A DNA stretch of 6,234 nucleotides, from the NCBI GenBank assembly GCA_964570205.1, contig CAZMXI010000230.1:1-6234 (forward strand), read 5' to 3'. The notes beneath the pieces were generated by a model, which was not told where the DNA came from, did not search any database, and saw only the letters and a list, made by a program, of their open reading frames with translations. The DNA comes from CAZMXI01 sp964570205 (lineage in GTDB: Bacteria; Planctomycetota; Phycisphaerae; Tepidisphaerales; Tepidisphaeraceae). The stretch's first letter is position 1, and each line of letters starts with the position of its first letter. Both the position numbers and the translations under genes were made by a program. Positions 1 to 5,830 of the stretch are shown here, piece by piece.

Positions 1-255
1 GCGGTGGAACGACAGATCCATGCAGCGTGCCAGCGTCGAGACGGTGAGGGTCTTGGCCAGTCCGGGGACGCCCTGCATGAGGCAATGCCCCTGGGCGAAG
101 ATGGCGATGAGGATTTCCTCGATGACCCGCTGCTGGCCGACAATGACTTTGGCCAGTTCGTTCTGGATGCTGGTGCACGCATCACGAAGGAACCTGGCGG
201 CCTCGATGTCGGAGGCGAGGTTCTGGGCGTCGGGCTGGTCCTCAAGGATCGACAT
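1..255 (-). CDS. MoxR-family AAA+ ATPase, N-terminal fragment (runs off the left edge)
   Basis: Reverse-strand reading from the ATG at 255-253 gives 85 codons with no stop before the window edge. Residues 1-30 are a variable leader. Residues 35-50 (KVIVGQQRVIEEILIA) match the conserved segment ahead of the P-loop in MoxR ATPases, and GVPGLAKT at 62-69 is the MoxR form of Walker A, preceded by GHCLMQ. The last residues, LSFHR, fit the point where the family continues into RIQFTPD. Walker B, the sensors and the arginine finger lie outside the window. MoxR proteins are cytoplasmic ATPases thought to act as chaperones in maturing metal-dependent or VWA-domain proteins, often next to DUF58 and VWA genes. 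The start lies 33 bases after the stop of the membrane-protein gene upstream on the same strand, so it is probably the third gene of the sigma-factor operon. No strong ribosome binding site precedes the ATG. The family call is firm; the substrate is unknown. Confidence 0.9.
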   Translation of the reverse strand, partial: MSILEDQPDAQNLASDIEAARFLRDACTSIQNELAKVIVGQQRVIEEILIAIFAQGHCLMQGVPGLAKTLTVSTLARCMDLSFHR

Positions 256-288
256 GGCTGGTCTTCATCGCTGCGCGGGGTCATGCGG

Positions 289-1257
289 TCAGGGCTTGAG
301 GACGCGAACCATCTGGATGGTCACATCCTCAGTCGAGTTCTCGCCGCTGGTTACGAATCGTATGCCCGGCCAACAGGGCTTGTCAGGAGAGAGACCGTGT
401 TCGCCGGCGTAAAGGGTCTGCCTGTCGTATTCCACGATGATGAACCGGCTGTTCATCTTGATGAGCAGCGCCAGGTCCCTGTCGGCGACTCTGGCTTGGA
501 CGCCGGCGAGTTTGCCATCGGGCTTGAAGACGCTGACCTGCCCGCCGACGATGTCGACGACGGCCTCGGCGGACGTTGTGGCGTTGGCATTTCGGTCAAA
601 CTTGGGGTCCTGGGTGACGAACAACTGCAGATCCACCTTCCTGGAGCTTCGTTCGACCCGCACTCTTGATTCGACCGCGAACGCCTGCCCGCCCGCGATG
701 GCGTTGGCGAGGTAGAGCCCGCCACCGGCAAACTGGCTGCCCGTGTTCCTGGTCGCTCCGCCCTGCAGCCCCATTCTGCCGGCGACGACATCGACGCCGA
801 ACGTGCGCCACTCGGCCGGAATGCCCATGGCGAAGTCGGACGAGACGACAGGCTTGGCAAAGTAGGTTGCCTCGAGTTCCGAGAGCGTTGGACCCGGCGT
901 CGTGCCGCGCGACAGGGCGATCGCGATGATGATGATCACGGTCAGGGCGGCGAGGGCGGCGATGATCGCGATGACGCCAGCGGTGAAGGCGGCGGGCGCA
1001 CGTCCGGCCGGCTCGCGGTTTATGGCGTCCATGACCTTCCGGGTGAAGTTCGGACCCGGACGGATGCTGCGGTATTCGCGGCCGCTTTCAAGGTGTTCTC
1101 GCGCCGTCAGGAGGAGACGATACTCGTCGGCGTCGTCGACGTTGGCTGCGCGCAACCTAGCCACGGCCTCGTGCCATGCGGGGCTGCCCGGTCCGCTGCG
1201 CAGGGCGTCGGTCAGCAGACTGAGGAACTGCTCGTCGATGTTTGGCATATCCGTCAT
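289..1257 (-). CDS. Single-pass membrane protein, probable anti-sigma factor
   Basis: This 322-residue protein has a cytosolic N-terminal part (1-85), one strongly hydrophobic segment at about 89-115 (rich in A, I, L and V) and a C-terminal part of about 200 residues that should face the periplasm. The ATG (1257-1255) overlaps the sigma factor stop as ATGA, so translation is probably coupled and the two products made in matched amounts. Position and topology argue that it binds and restrains that sigma factor until an envelope signal arrives; this is inference. The N-terminal part has no cysteine, so the zinc-binding HxxxCxxC motif of ZAS anti-sigma factors is absent. The outer part is beta-rich, with alternating hydrophobic stretches near residues 192-200, 209-215 and 271-277, ending in PGIRF and TIQMVRVLKP. 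This resembles a LamG/concanavalin-like sandwich, but I cannot assign a named domain. The only cysteine is residue 295. A second ATG at codon 4 is an alternative start. Confidence 0.72.
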   Translation of the reverse strand: MTDMPNIDEQFLSLLTDALRSGPGSPAWHEAVARLRAANVDDADEYRLLLTAREHLESGREYRSIRPGPNFTRKVMDAINREPAGRAPAAFTAGVIAIIAALAALTVIIIIAIALSRGTTPGPTLSELEATYFAKPVVSSDFAMGIPAEWRTFGVDVVAGRMGLQGGATRNTGSQFAGGGLYLANAIAGGQAFAVESRVRVERSSRKVDLQLFVTQDPKFDRNANATTSAEAVVDIVGGQVSVFKPDGKLAGVQARVADRDLALLIKMNSRFIIVEYDRQTLYAGEHGLSPDKPCWPGIRFVTSGENSTEDVTIQMVRVLKP

Positions 1258-1988
1258 GGGCGGTGCCCGCCCGGCGGCGCCTGCCGCTGGGTCTGGTTCG
1301 CTTCGTCGTCATCCTCCCGGACCGCGCCGACCAGCCTTGCCAGCCGCTTGAGCCCGTGGAACATCCGCGAGCGGAGGGTGACGGCCTTGGTTCCGGTGAT
1401 TGCTTCCATTTCCGCGTACGACAGGTCCTGGAACACGCCCAGGACAATGACCTCTTTCTGGTCGGTCGGCAGGTCGTCCAGCGCCTTGAGCATCCGGGCG
1501 ATCTCCTCCTGCTTCTCGACGTCGTCGGTGGCGCGGTGGGCGACCTGGTAGGGATCGCCGCTGATTTCAACGCCCTCAAGGTTCAGTTCCGTCACGTTGC
1601 GCACCGGGCTGCGTTTGCGGCGGCGCGAATAGTTGATCGCGAGGTTCCGCGTGATGGTGAACAGCCAGGTCGAGAACTTCTGGGGGTAGCGATAGGTGGG
1701 CGCGAACCTGAAGGCGCGAAGGAACACCTCCTGCGCGATCGACTCGACATCCTCCACGTTGCCCAGCATGCGATAGAGGTAGGAAAGAACCGAGGCGCTG
1801 TAGCGTTCGTAGAGCAGGGAGAAGGCCTGGCGATCACCCTGCTGAGTGCGCCGCATCAGATCCTCATCCGAGGATTTGCCCAGCATGGCGGGGGTGAGGT
1901 CTGCAGGCTCGTCCACCGGCGGTTTCACCGGCGCGCGGCTCACGCTCTTCTTCTCGCCACGTTTGTGAATCGAACGGCTCATTGCCAT
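1254..1988 (-). CDS. RNA polymerase sigma factor, ECF (sigma-70 group 4) type
   Basis: From the ATG at 1988-1986 the product is 244 residues. Sigma region 2 covers about residues 41-128: DEDLMRRTQQGD, then AFSLLYERYSASVLSYLYRMLG, the core-binding IAQEVFLRAFR, and the FSTWLFTITRNLAINYSRRR segment that recognises and melts the -10 element. A short linker follows, with no region 3. Region 4 (about 156-219) has LPTDQKEVIVLGVFQDLSYAEMEAI and a helix-turn-helix ending SRMFHGLKRL, which contacts the -35 element. This two-domain layout defines ECF sigma factors. The protein directs RNA polymerase to a small regulon, probably including its own operon. The frame is open up to 2246, but the upstream part overlaps the divergent antiporter start and lacks sigma-like sequence. 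Codon 3 (ATG at 1982) and a GTG at 1994 are alternative starts, and none has a strong ribosome binding site. Residues 1-40 are basic, then proline-rich. The stop overlaps the next gene's start (ATGA). Confidence 0.93.
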   Translation of the reverse strand: MAMSRSIHKRGEKKSVSRAPVKPPVDEPADLTPAMLGKSSDEDLMRRTQQGDRQAFSLLYERYSASVLSYLYRMLGNVEDVESIAQEVFLRAFRFAPTYRYPQKFSTWLFTITRNLAINYSRRRKRSPVRNVTELNLEGVEISGDPYQVAHRATDDVEKQEEIARMLKALDDLPTDQKEVIVLGVFQDLSYAEMEAITGTKAVTLRSRMFHGLKRLARLVGAVREDDDEANQTQRQAPPGGHRP

Positions 1989-2184
1989 CGCCACATCACG
2001 CCAGGGGAAAGACCCGACCCGCCGGCCATCGTGGCGAGCAGGCTGGAAGACTCTATCATAAGAACCGAGCGAGCGGTAGCGAGAGTCTGTGAAACTCAGA
2101 CGTTTGCCGCCGCGCGTAATGAACATTACCCCTCGACTGCCTTTCTGTTTGCCAGCGATCGGCAGGTCGGCAACAATAAGCCAC
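1989..2184. promoter_or_regulatory. Divergent intergenic region between the sigma-factor operon and the antiporter gene
   Basis: These 196 bases must hold promoters for both directions. On the minus strand, TATGAT at 2060-2055 is a fair -10 element for the sigma operon, but no good -35 lies 16-18 bases upstream (CTCGCT at 17), so this promoter could be sigma-70 or ECF dependent. On the plus strand, TTGCCA at 2149-2154 and AACAAT at 2172-2177 are 17 bases apart; they would start transcription at about the antiporter ATG and give an almost leaderless message. Two inverted repeats are visible: GTCTG/CAGAC arms at 2085-2089 and 2097-2101, and the stronger palindrome at 2116-2129 listed separately. 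The assignments come from eye matching only, and the individual promoter boxes are weak. Confidence 0.4.
2116..2129. repeat. Perfect palindrome (6-2-6), candidate operator
   Basis: GTAATG and CATTAC are exact reverse complements separated by AA. The element is AT-rich compared with its surroundings and sits midway between the divergent starts, 69 bases upstream of the antiporter ATG at 2185 and 128 bases beyond the sigma ATG. This size and symmetry fit the binding site of a dimeric helix-turn-helix repressor such as a TetR, MarR or GntR family member, but no such regulator is encoded in the window. A chance 6-bp palindrome is also possible. Confidence 0.35.
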
Positions 2185-3870
2185 ATGGACGGGCTTCTGC
2201 ACGACATTGGAGTCGCGGTTATTGTCGCAACGTTGCTGGGCGTCATGGCTCACTTGCTGCGCCAGCCGATCATCCTGGGTTACCTGATCGCAGGAGCAGT
2301 GATCGGGCGGCATATGGGGGCGGAACTGATCCAGGAAGAGCACAGCGTTGAGATCATCTCCGAGATCGGTCTGGTGCTGCTGCTGTTCATCATTGGGCTG
2401 GAGTTGAATCTGAAACAGGTTCTGGCGTCCGGCCGGCAATTGCTGGTGGCGGGGCTGGGACAGTTCCCGATCTGCGCGGGGCTTGGGATGGCGCTGTTCT
2501 GGGCGATGGGGTTCCAGATGTTCGGGCAGCACTGCGACGGATTATACCTGGCGCTGATGTGCGGGCTGTCCAGCACGGCGATCGTGGTGAAACTGCTGTA
2601 CGACAAGGGGGAACTGGATACGCTGGCGGGGCGGCTGACGCTGGGGGTCCTGGTGATGCAGGATATCTTCGCGATCTTCATCCTGGCGTTCCAGCCGAAC
2701 TTCGCCAATCCAACGTTCGGCCCGATCCTCCGGGCGATGGGCATGACGGTGGCCTTGTCCGTCGCGGGGTTCGCGTTCAGCCGGTATGCCCTGCGGTGGG
2801 TCTTTCTGACGATCGCCAAGGCGCCGGAGATGGTGCTGGCGGTTTCCATCGCGTGGTGCGCATCGGTGGCAGGGGCGGCCAGCGCAATGGGGTTGTCGAA
2901 GGAGATGGGATCGCTGGTTGCGGGAATGAGCATCTCGGCGTTTCCCTACAGCATCCACGTCACGGCAAAGACGCTGCCGCTGCGCGATTTCTTCCTGACG
3001 CTGTTCTTCGTGTCGCTGGGGATGAACATCACTGCGCCCAGTTGGGCCATGGCCGGGCCGGTGCTGGCGATCGTGGCCTTCGTGGTGTTGTCGCGGTTCG
3101 TGTCGGTGTACCCGCTGCTGAAACTGTCGGGGGCCGGCCCGCGGGCGGCCTTCATCAGCAGCCTGAACCTGTCACAGGTCAGCGAGTTCTCATTGGTCAT
3201 TGCGGGGCTGGGCCTGGCCAGCAAGCACATCGGCCAGGACACGGTGGCGATGATCACGTATGCCATGGCGATCACGGCCGTGCTGTCGTCGTATGGCATC
3301 CGGTACAACCATGGCTTGTTCGTGCTGTACGACCGGCTTCGCCGGCGGCTGGGGCTGGGATACGCACTGGGGAGCGAGGCGCAGGCGAAAGAGGGGCACG
3401 TGCACCCGATTGCGATTCTGGGGTTCCACCGCACGGCGCGTGCGCTGGTCGAGGCGCTGGGCCGCCGCGAGCCGGCGATTCTGTCGAAGATCGTTGTGGT
3501 GGATTTCAACATGGAGGTGTTGGAGGAGCTTCGGGGAAAGGGGATTGCGGGGATTTTCGGAGATATTTCGAGCCTCGATACGCTGGAACACGCGCATCTC
3601 GGGGAAGCGAAGCTGCTGATGTGCACGATTCCCGACATGTTGTTGAAAGGCACGGACAACCAGCACCTGGTGCGGACGTGCCGGGCCATCGCGCCCCAGG
3701 CGATGATCGTGGCGACGGCCGACGATGAGCGGCACGAGAGGCGGTTGAGATCGGATGGTGCGTCCCATGTGCATCGGCCTCACGACCTGGCGGGCGAGCA
3801 CCTTGCGGGGCTTGTGGCGGAGGCGCTGGGGGGCGGCGAGCCTGCGGCAGAGCCGGCGGGCGCGAGGTGA
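2185..3870 (+). CDS. Cation:proton antiporter, CPA2/KefB type, with C-terminal TrkA-N-like domain
   Basis: From the ATG at 2185 the product is 561 residues, normal for CPA2 antiporters with one regulatory domain. Residues 1-380 form a Na+/H+ exchanger domain of about 12 membrane helices. Family signatures appear in order: GYLIAGAVIG (32-41), EIGLVLLLFIIGLEL (60-74), GLSSTAIVVKLL (127-138), the VMQD segment with Q159-D160 at the ion site, the TLPLRDFFLTLFFVSLGM stretch (263-280) and NLSQVSEFSLVIAGLG (328-343). The aspartate and polar residues in the unwound helices are where K+ or Na+ and protons exchange in this family. From about residue 407 a cytosolic Rossmann-like domain follows (HPIAILGFHRTARAL, then VVVDFN at 437-442 and GIFGDISS). 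Its nucleotide loop reads GFHRTA instead of GxGxxG. The inner-membrane protein likely exports K+ or Na+ to control pH or volume; the ion cannot be told from sequence. The frame is open back to 2089, but that stretch lacks a ribosome binding site and membrane-like sequence. TAAG before the ATG is a weak binding site. Confidence 0.92.
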   Translation: MDGLLHDIGVAVIVATLLGVMAHLLRQPIILGYLIAGAVIGRHMGAELIQEEHSVEIISEIGLVLLLFIIGLELNLKQVLASGRQLLVAGLGQFPICAGLGMALFWAMGFQMFGQHCDGLYLALMCGLSSTAIVVKLLYDKGELDTLAGRLTLGVLVMQDIFAIFILAFQPNFANPTFGPILRAMGMTVALSVAGFAFSRYALRWVFLTIAKAPEMVLAVSIAWCASVAGAASAMGLSKEMGSLVAGMSISAFPYSIHVTAKTLPLRDFFLTLFFVSLGMNITAPSWAMAGPVLAIVAFVVLSRFVSVYPLLKLSGAGPRAAFISSLNLSQVSEFSLVIAGLGLASKHIGQDTVAMITYAMAITAVLSSYGIRYNHGLFVLYDRLRRRLGLGYALGSEAQAKEGHVHPIAILGFHRTARALVEALGRREPAILSKIVVVDFNMEVLEELRGKGIAGIFGDISSLDTLEHAHLGEAKLLMCTIPDMLLKGTDNQHLVRTCRAIAPQAMIVATADDERHERRLRSDGASHVHRPHDLAGEHLAGLVAEALGGGEPAAEPAGAR

Positions 3871-3915
3871 CTGGCGATTTTCGCGGGGGGCGGTCGAACC
3901 GTTCGATGCGTTCCG

Positions 3916-3924
3916 TGGTAATAT
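3916..3924 (+). promoter_or_regulatory. Extended -10 promoter of rnpB
   Basis: TGG followed by TAATAT (3919-3924) matches the extended -10 form TGnTATAAT with the hexamer close to consensus. It lies in the 59-base gap after the antiporter stop, and a start about seven bases downstream falls at 3930-3931, where the P1 helix of the RNase P RNA begins. No convincing -35 is present: GAACCG sits at 17-base spacing and TCGAAC at 19. An extended -10 often compensates for a weak -35. The agreement between predicted start and RNA fold is the main support. Confidence 0.6.
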
Positions 3925-3929
3925 TGAAG

Positions 3930-4357
3930 ACAAGAGTGTTGCGGTCGCGGAGGCGGTCGCGTCCTTCGGAGGCTCGAAAGAGCCTGCCGGGGGATGAGGA
4001 AAGTCCGAACTGCGGGGCCGACTGTAGCGGCCGGCCTCGGGCACGGTGCTTGTTAACGACAAGGCGGAGCAATCCGACGGAAAGTGCCACAGAAAACATA
4101 CCGCCCGGGCAACCGGGTAAGGGTGAAATGGTGCGGTAAGAGCGCACCGCGCCGGGGGTGACTCCGGCGGCAGGGCAAACCCCACCGGCAGAAAGACCAA
4201 ATAGGCGGAGCATGCCCATGCCCAGGGCGGGTGGCGAAGGCCATCCGGCTCCGCGGGTAGGTCGCTTGAGGCGCCCGGCGACGGGCGTCCCAGAGAAATG
4301 ATCGCCGCCCCCTGCGGGAACAGAATTCGGCTTATGACGCGGCCGCAACGCTCTTGT
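3930..4357 (+). ncRNA. rnpB: RNase P RNA, bacterial type A (catalytic RNA)
   Basis: This RNA is the ribozyme core of RNase P, which removes 5' leaders from precursor tRNAs together with the RnpA protein. The ends are set by helix P1: 3930-3948 pairs with 4339-4357 over 19 bp with two G-U wobbles. P2 can form between 3952-3957 and 4304-4309. P3 is a 13-bp hairpin at 3963-3993 with a GAAA loop. The universal 5' half of P4, GAGGAAAGTCC, is at 3996-4006, and its 3' partner lies in ACAGAATTCGGCTTAT at 4320-4335. Other conserved blocks are ACAGAAAACATACCGCC (near 4090), GGTGCGGTAAGAGCGCACCG (4130-4149), GCAAACCCCACCGGCAG (from 4175) and GACCAAATAGG (4195-4205). P15 closes with GCGGAGC (4205-4211) against GCTCCGC (4248-4254). 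The 428-nt length is slightly above E. coli's. No intrinsic terminator with a U tract follows. Exact ends are good to a few bases. Confidence 0.96.
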
Positions 4358-4523
4358 TCGCGTGATCCGCCCGCAAGGTTCGGGCCGGAGCACCACCGGC
4401 AGGGGACAGCACGTGATGTCGATTGCGCGGGCGGGATGCGGCATGGCGAGACGCGCTGAATTTGGACTGCGCTGCGATTGCCGTCATAACATCAGGATGA
4501 TGGACAACGAATCTGAAGGCTTC
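4358..4523 (+). promoter_or_regulatory. rnpB-desaturase spacer: two overlapping hairpins and a candidate promoter
   Basis: Two GC-rich hairpins follow rnpB: GCCCG/CGGGC with a 7-base loop (4369-4385) and GCCGG/CCGGC with a 7-base loop (4384-4400). They share bases 4384-4385, so they cannot both form fully. Neither has a U tract, so they may aid 3'-end formation without being clear intrinsic terminators. Nearer the desaturase, TTGGAC at 4462-4467 and CATAAC at 4485-4490 are 17 bases apart and would start transcription at about 4497. That leaves a leader of about 27 bases before the chosen start at 4524. No other gene is visible in this stretch. Confidence 0.35.
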
Positions 4524-5498
4524 ATGGGATCACAGAAAGAGGTGTTGCTGAGTCTGGAGAGTTTTGTTAGCGAAAACCTCAGACTGTTGATGCCCATTGA
4601 GAAGGCCTGGCAGCCGACGGACTACCTGCCGGACCTGGCGGCTGAAGACTGGCAGGAGCAGGTACAGCGGCTACGCGAGCCAGCGGGAGGATTGCCAGAC
4701 GACATCCTGGTCGTGCTGGTTGCGGACATGATCACCGAGGAAGCGCTGCCCAGCTACGCGGTTGCGCTGAACAACCTGGCGGAGGACCGCACTGGCACCG
4801 ACGACCGGCCGTGGGCGCGATGGCTGCGGGGGTGGACATCCGAAGAGAATCGGCACGGCGACCTGCTGAACGCGTATCTGCGTTTGTCGGGGCGGGTGGA
4901 CATGCGGTCGGTCGAGGTGACGATCCATCACCTGCTCCATAACGGATTCAATCCGCGGGCCCATCCCGACCTGTACGGCGGGCTGGTGTACACATCGTTT
5001 CAGGAGCGGGCGACGAAGATATCGCATGCGAACGTCGGCAGGCTGGCGGCTGGGCAAGGCAATGTCGACCTGATGAAGATATGCCAGCGCATCGCAGGCG
5101 ATGAGGCGCGCCACGAAGCGTTCTATACGACGGTCATGAACCGAGTCATAGACGAAGACCCGCAGGGCGGGCTTATGACGGCCATGGCGCTGTTCCGCCG
5201 GATCGCAATGCCGGGGCGGCTGATGTACGACGGGAAGGACCCTGATCTGTTCGATCACTTTGCTGCGGTCGCGCAGCGGCTGGGCGTCTATACCGTCTGG
5301 GATTACGCCGACATCGTCGAGCACCTGGTGAAGACGTGGGATATTCCGGGACGGTCGGTTTCCGGCAAGGCAGCACGGGCGCAGGAGTACCTGTGCGGCC
5401 ACGCCGAGCGATGCCGGGCGATAGGCGATCAGGTCACCGAGGCCGCGGTCAGGCAGCCTCCGGTGCCCTTTAGCTGGATCTTCGGGCGCTCCGCCTGA
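4524..5498 (+). CDS. Acyl-ACP desaturase (soluble diiron, plant stearoyl-ACP desaturase type)
   Basis: The product (324 residues from the ATG at 4524) matches the soluble fatty-acid desaturase family that inserts a cis double bond into acyl chains on acyl carrier protein, using O2 and reduced ferredoxin, to make unsaturated fatty acids for membrane lipids. All diiron ligand motifs are visible: TEEALPSY (E72), EENRHG (E108, H111), SFQERATKISH (E161) and GDEARHEAFY (E194, H197). As recalled, the castor enzyme has the same motifs, and later blocks LMYDG, LFDHF, AVAQRLGVYT, DYADI and C-terminal PFSWIF match it too, so the enzyme is plant-like in all parts. Start: MGSQKEVLLSLESF aligns with the castor QKIEIFKSLDNW segment, GAAGG lies four bases upstream, and a candidate promoter would start transcription near 4497. 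ATGs at 4497 and 4500 are alternatives; the frame is open back to 4362. No membrane segment or transit peptide is seen, so it is cytosolic. It probably has its own promoter. Regiospecificity cannot be read from sequence. Confidence 0.93.
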   Translation: MGSQKEVLLSLESFVSENLRLLMPIEKAWQPTDYLPDLAAEDWQEQVQRLREPAGGLPDDILVVLVADMITEEALPSYAVALNNLAEDRTGTDDRPWARWLRGWTSEENRHGDLLNAYLRLSGRVDMRSVEVTIHHLLHNGFNPRAHPDLYGGLVYTSFQERATKISHANVGRLAAGQGNVDLMKICQRIAGDEARHEAFYTTVMNRVIDEDPQGGLMTAMALFRRIAMPGRLMYDGKDPDLFDHFAAVAQRLGVYTVWDYADIVEHLVKTWDIPGRSVSGKAARAQEYLCGHAERCRAIGDQVTEAAVRQPPVPFSWIFGRSA

Positions 5499-5506
5499 TG
5501 GCGGAG
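5489..5506. terminator. Hairpin over the desaturase stop codon, possible bidirectional terminator
   Basis: CTCCGCC (5489-5495) pairs perfectly with GGCGGAG (5500-5506) around the loop TGAT, which contains the stop codon. It lies between the convergent desaturase and helicase frames, which is where a shared terminator would be useful. There is no run of T after it on either strand, so it is not a standard intrinsic terminator; it may only stabilise the 3' end or be chance in GC-rich sequence. Confidence 0.3.
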
Positions 5507-5524
5507 GCGGCCAGTCCATGGTGG

Positions 5525-5830
5525 TTACCACGAGCTGCGGGAGGCCCGTCGGCGGCGAAGGGCGGGGCGACGGCCACGTTGGCACGGATGGATAGCGGAA
5601 CTGGATCTGTGCCTGTCGGCAGGCGCAGACGCGCTGGCTGCTCGCGGCATTTCTTCGCGCTGTACGGTGCGGGCGTGCGAGAGTTCAAGCGATCGCGGCG
5701 CGGGCGTCGTGGTGATCTGGGGTTGATCGTCGCGCACGCGAATCACGAGGCGCGTGAGCCTTTCGATGGCTTTCAGATAGGGCTTCTCTTCGCGGTCGCA
5801 GAAGCTGACGGCGATGCCTGAAGCCCCGGC
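5525..5830 (-). pseudogene. In-frame C-terminal continuation of the DEAD-box helicase after a premature TGA
   Basis: Immediately after the TGA at 5833-5831 the same frame reads AGASGIAVSFCDREEKPYLK and then AIERLTR. This is the normal continuation of RhlE-type helicases past motif VI (RAGxxGxAxSFC, then an IERL helix). The frame stays open for 101 more codons to a TAA at 5527-5525. The first 35-40 codons look like family sequence; the remainder is proline-, arginine- and serine-rich and fits the basic tails of RhlE proteins, but might be unrelated sequence. No frameshift or second stop is seen in the recognisable part, so the stop looks recent. If the TGA is real, this stretch is untranslated unless the stop is read through. 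A plus-strand open frame (5498-5821) covers the same bases and is treated as a shadow. The end would lie 26 bases from the convergent desaturase stop. Confidence 0.7.

Noticed and set aside
2089..2184. Earlier starts for the antiporter (2089, 2119)
   Set aside because: No ribosome binding site precedes them, the extra residues are basic and unlike an antiporter N-terminus, and 2119 falls in the palindrome.
1989..2246. N-terminal extension of the sigma factor frame up to 2246
   Set aside because: It would overlap the divergent antiporter start, shows no sigma-factor homology and would remove the shared promoter region.
4..2351. Long plus-strand frames opposite the MoxR, anti-sigma and sigma genes
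   Set aside because: They are antisense to genes with clear family motifs; their products are arginine- and alanine-rich with no recognisable domains.
2946..4444. Long minus-strand frames opposite the antiporter and rnpB
   Set aside because: They run antisense through a clear antiporter and a structured RNA and have no protein motifs, as expected for shadows in GC-rich DNA.
4362..4523. Long N-terminal extension of the desaturase frame
   Set aside because: The stretch has no desaturase homology and begins just at the end of rnpB; family alignment supports a start at about 4524, or 4497/4500 at most.
5498..5821. Plus-strand frame of 107 codons overlapping the desaturase stop as TGATG
   Set aside because: The opposite strand at 5720-5830 encodes recognisable helicase sequence; the plus product is low-complexity and matches nothing I know.
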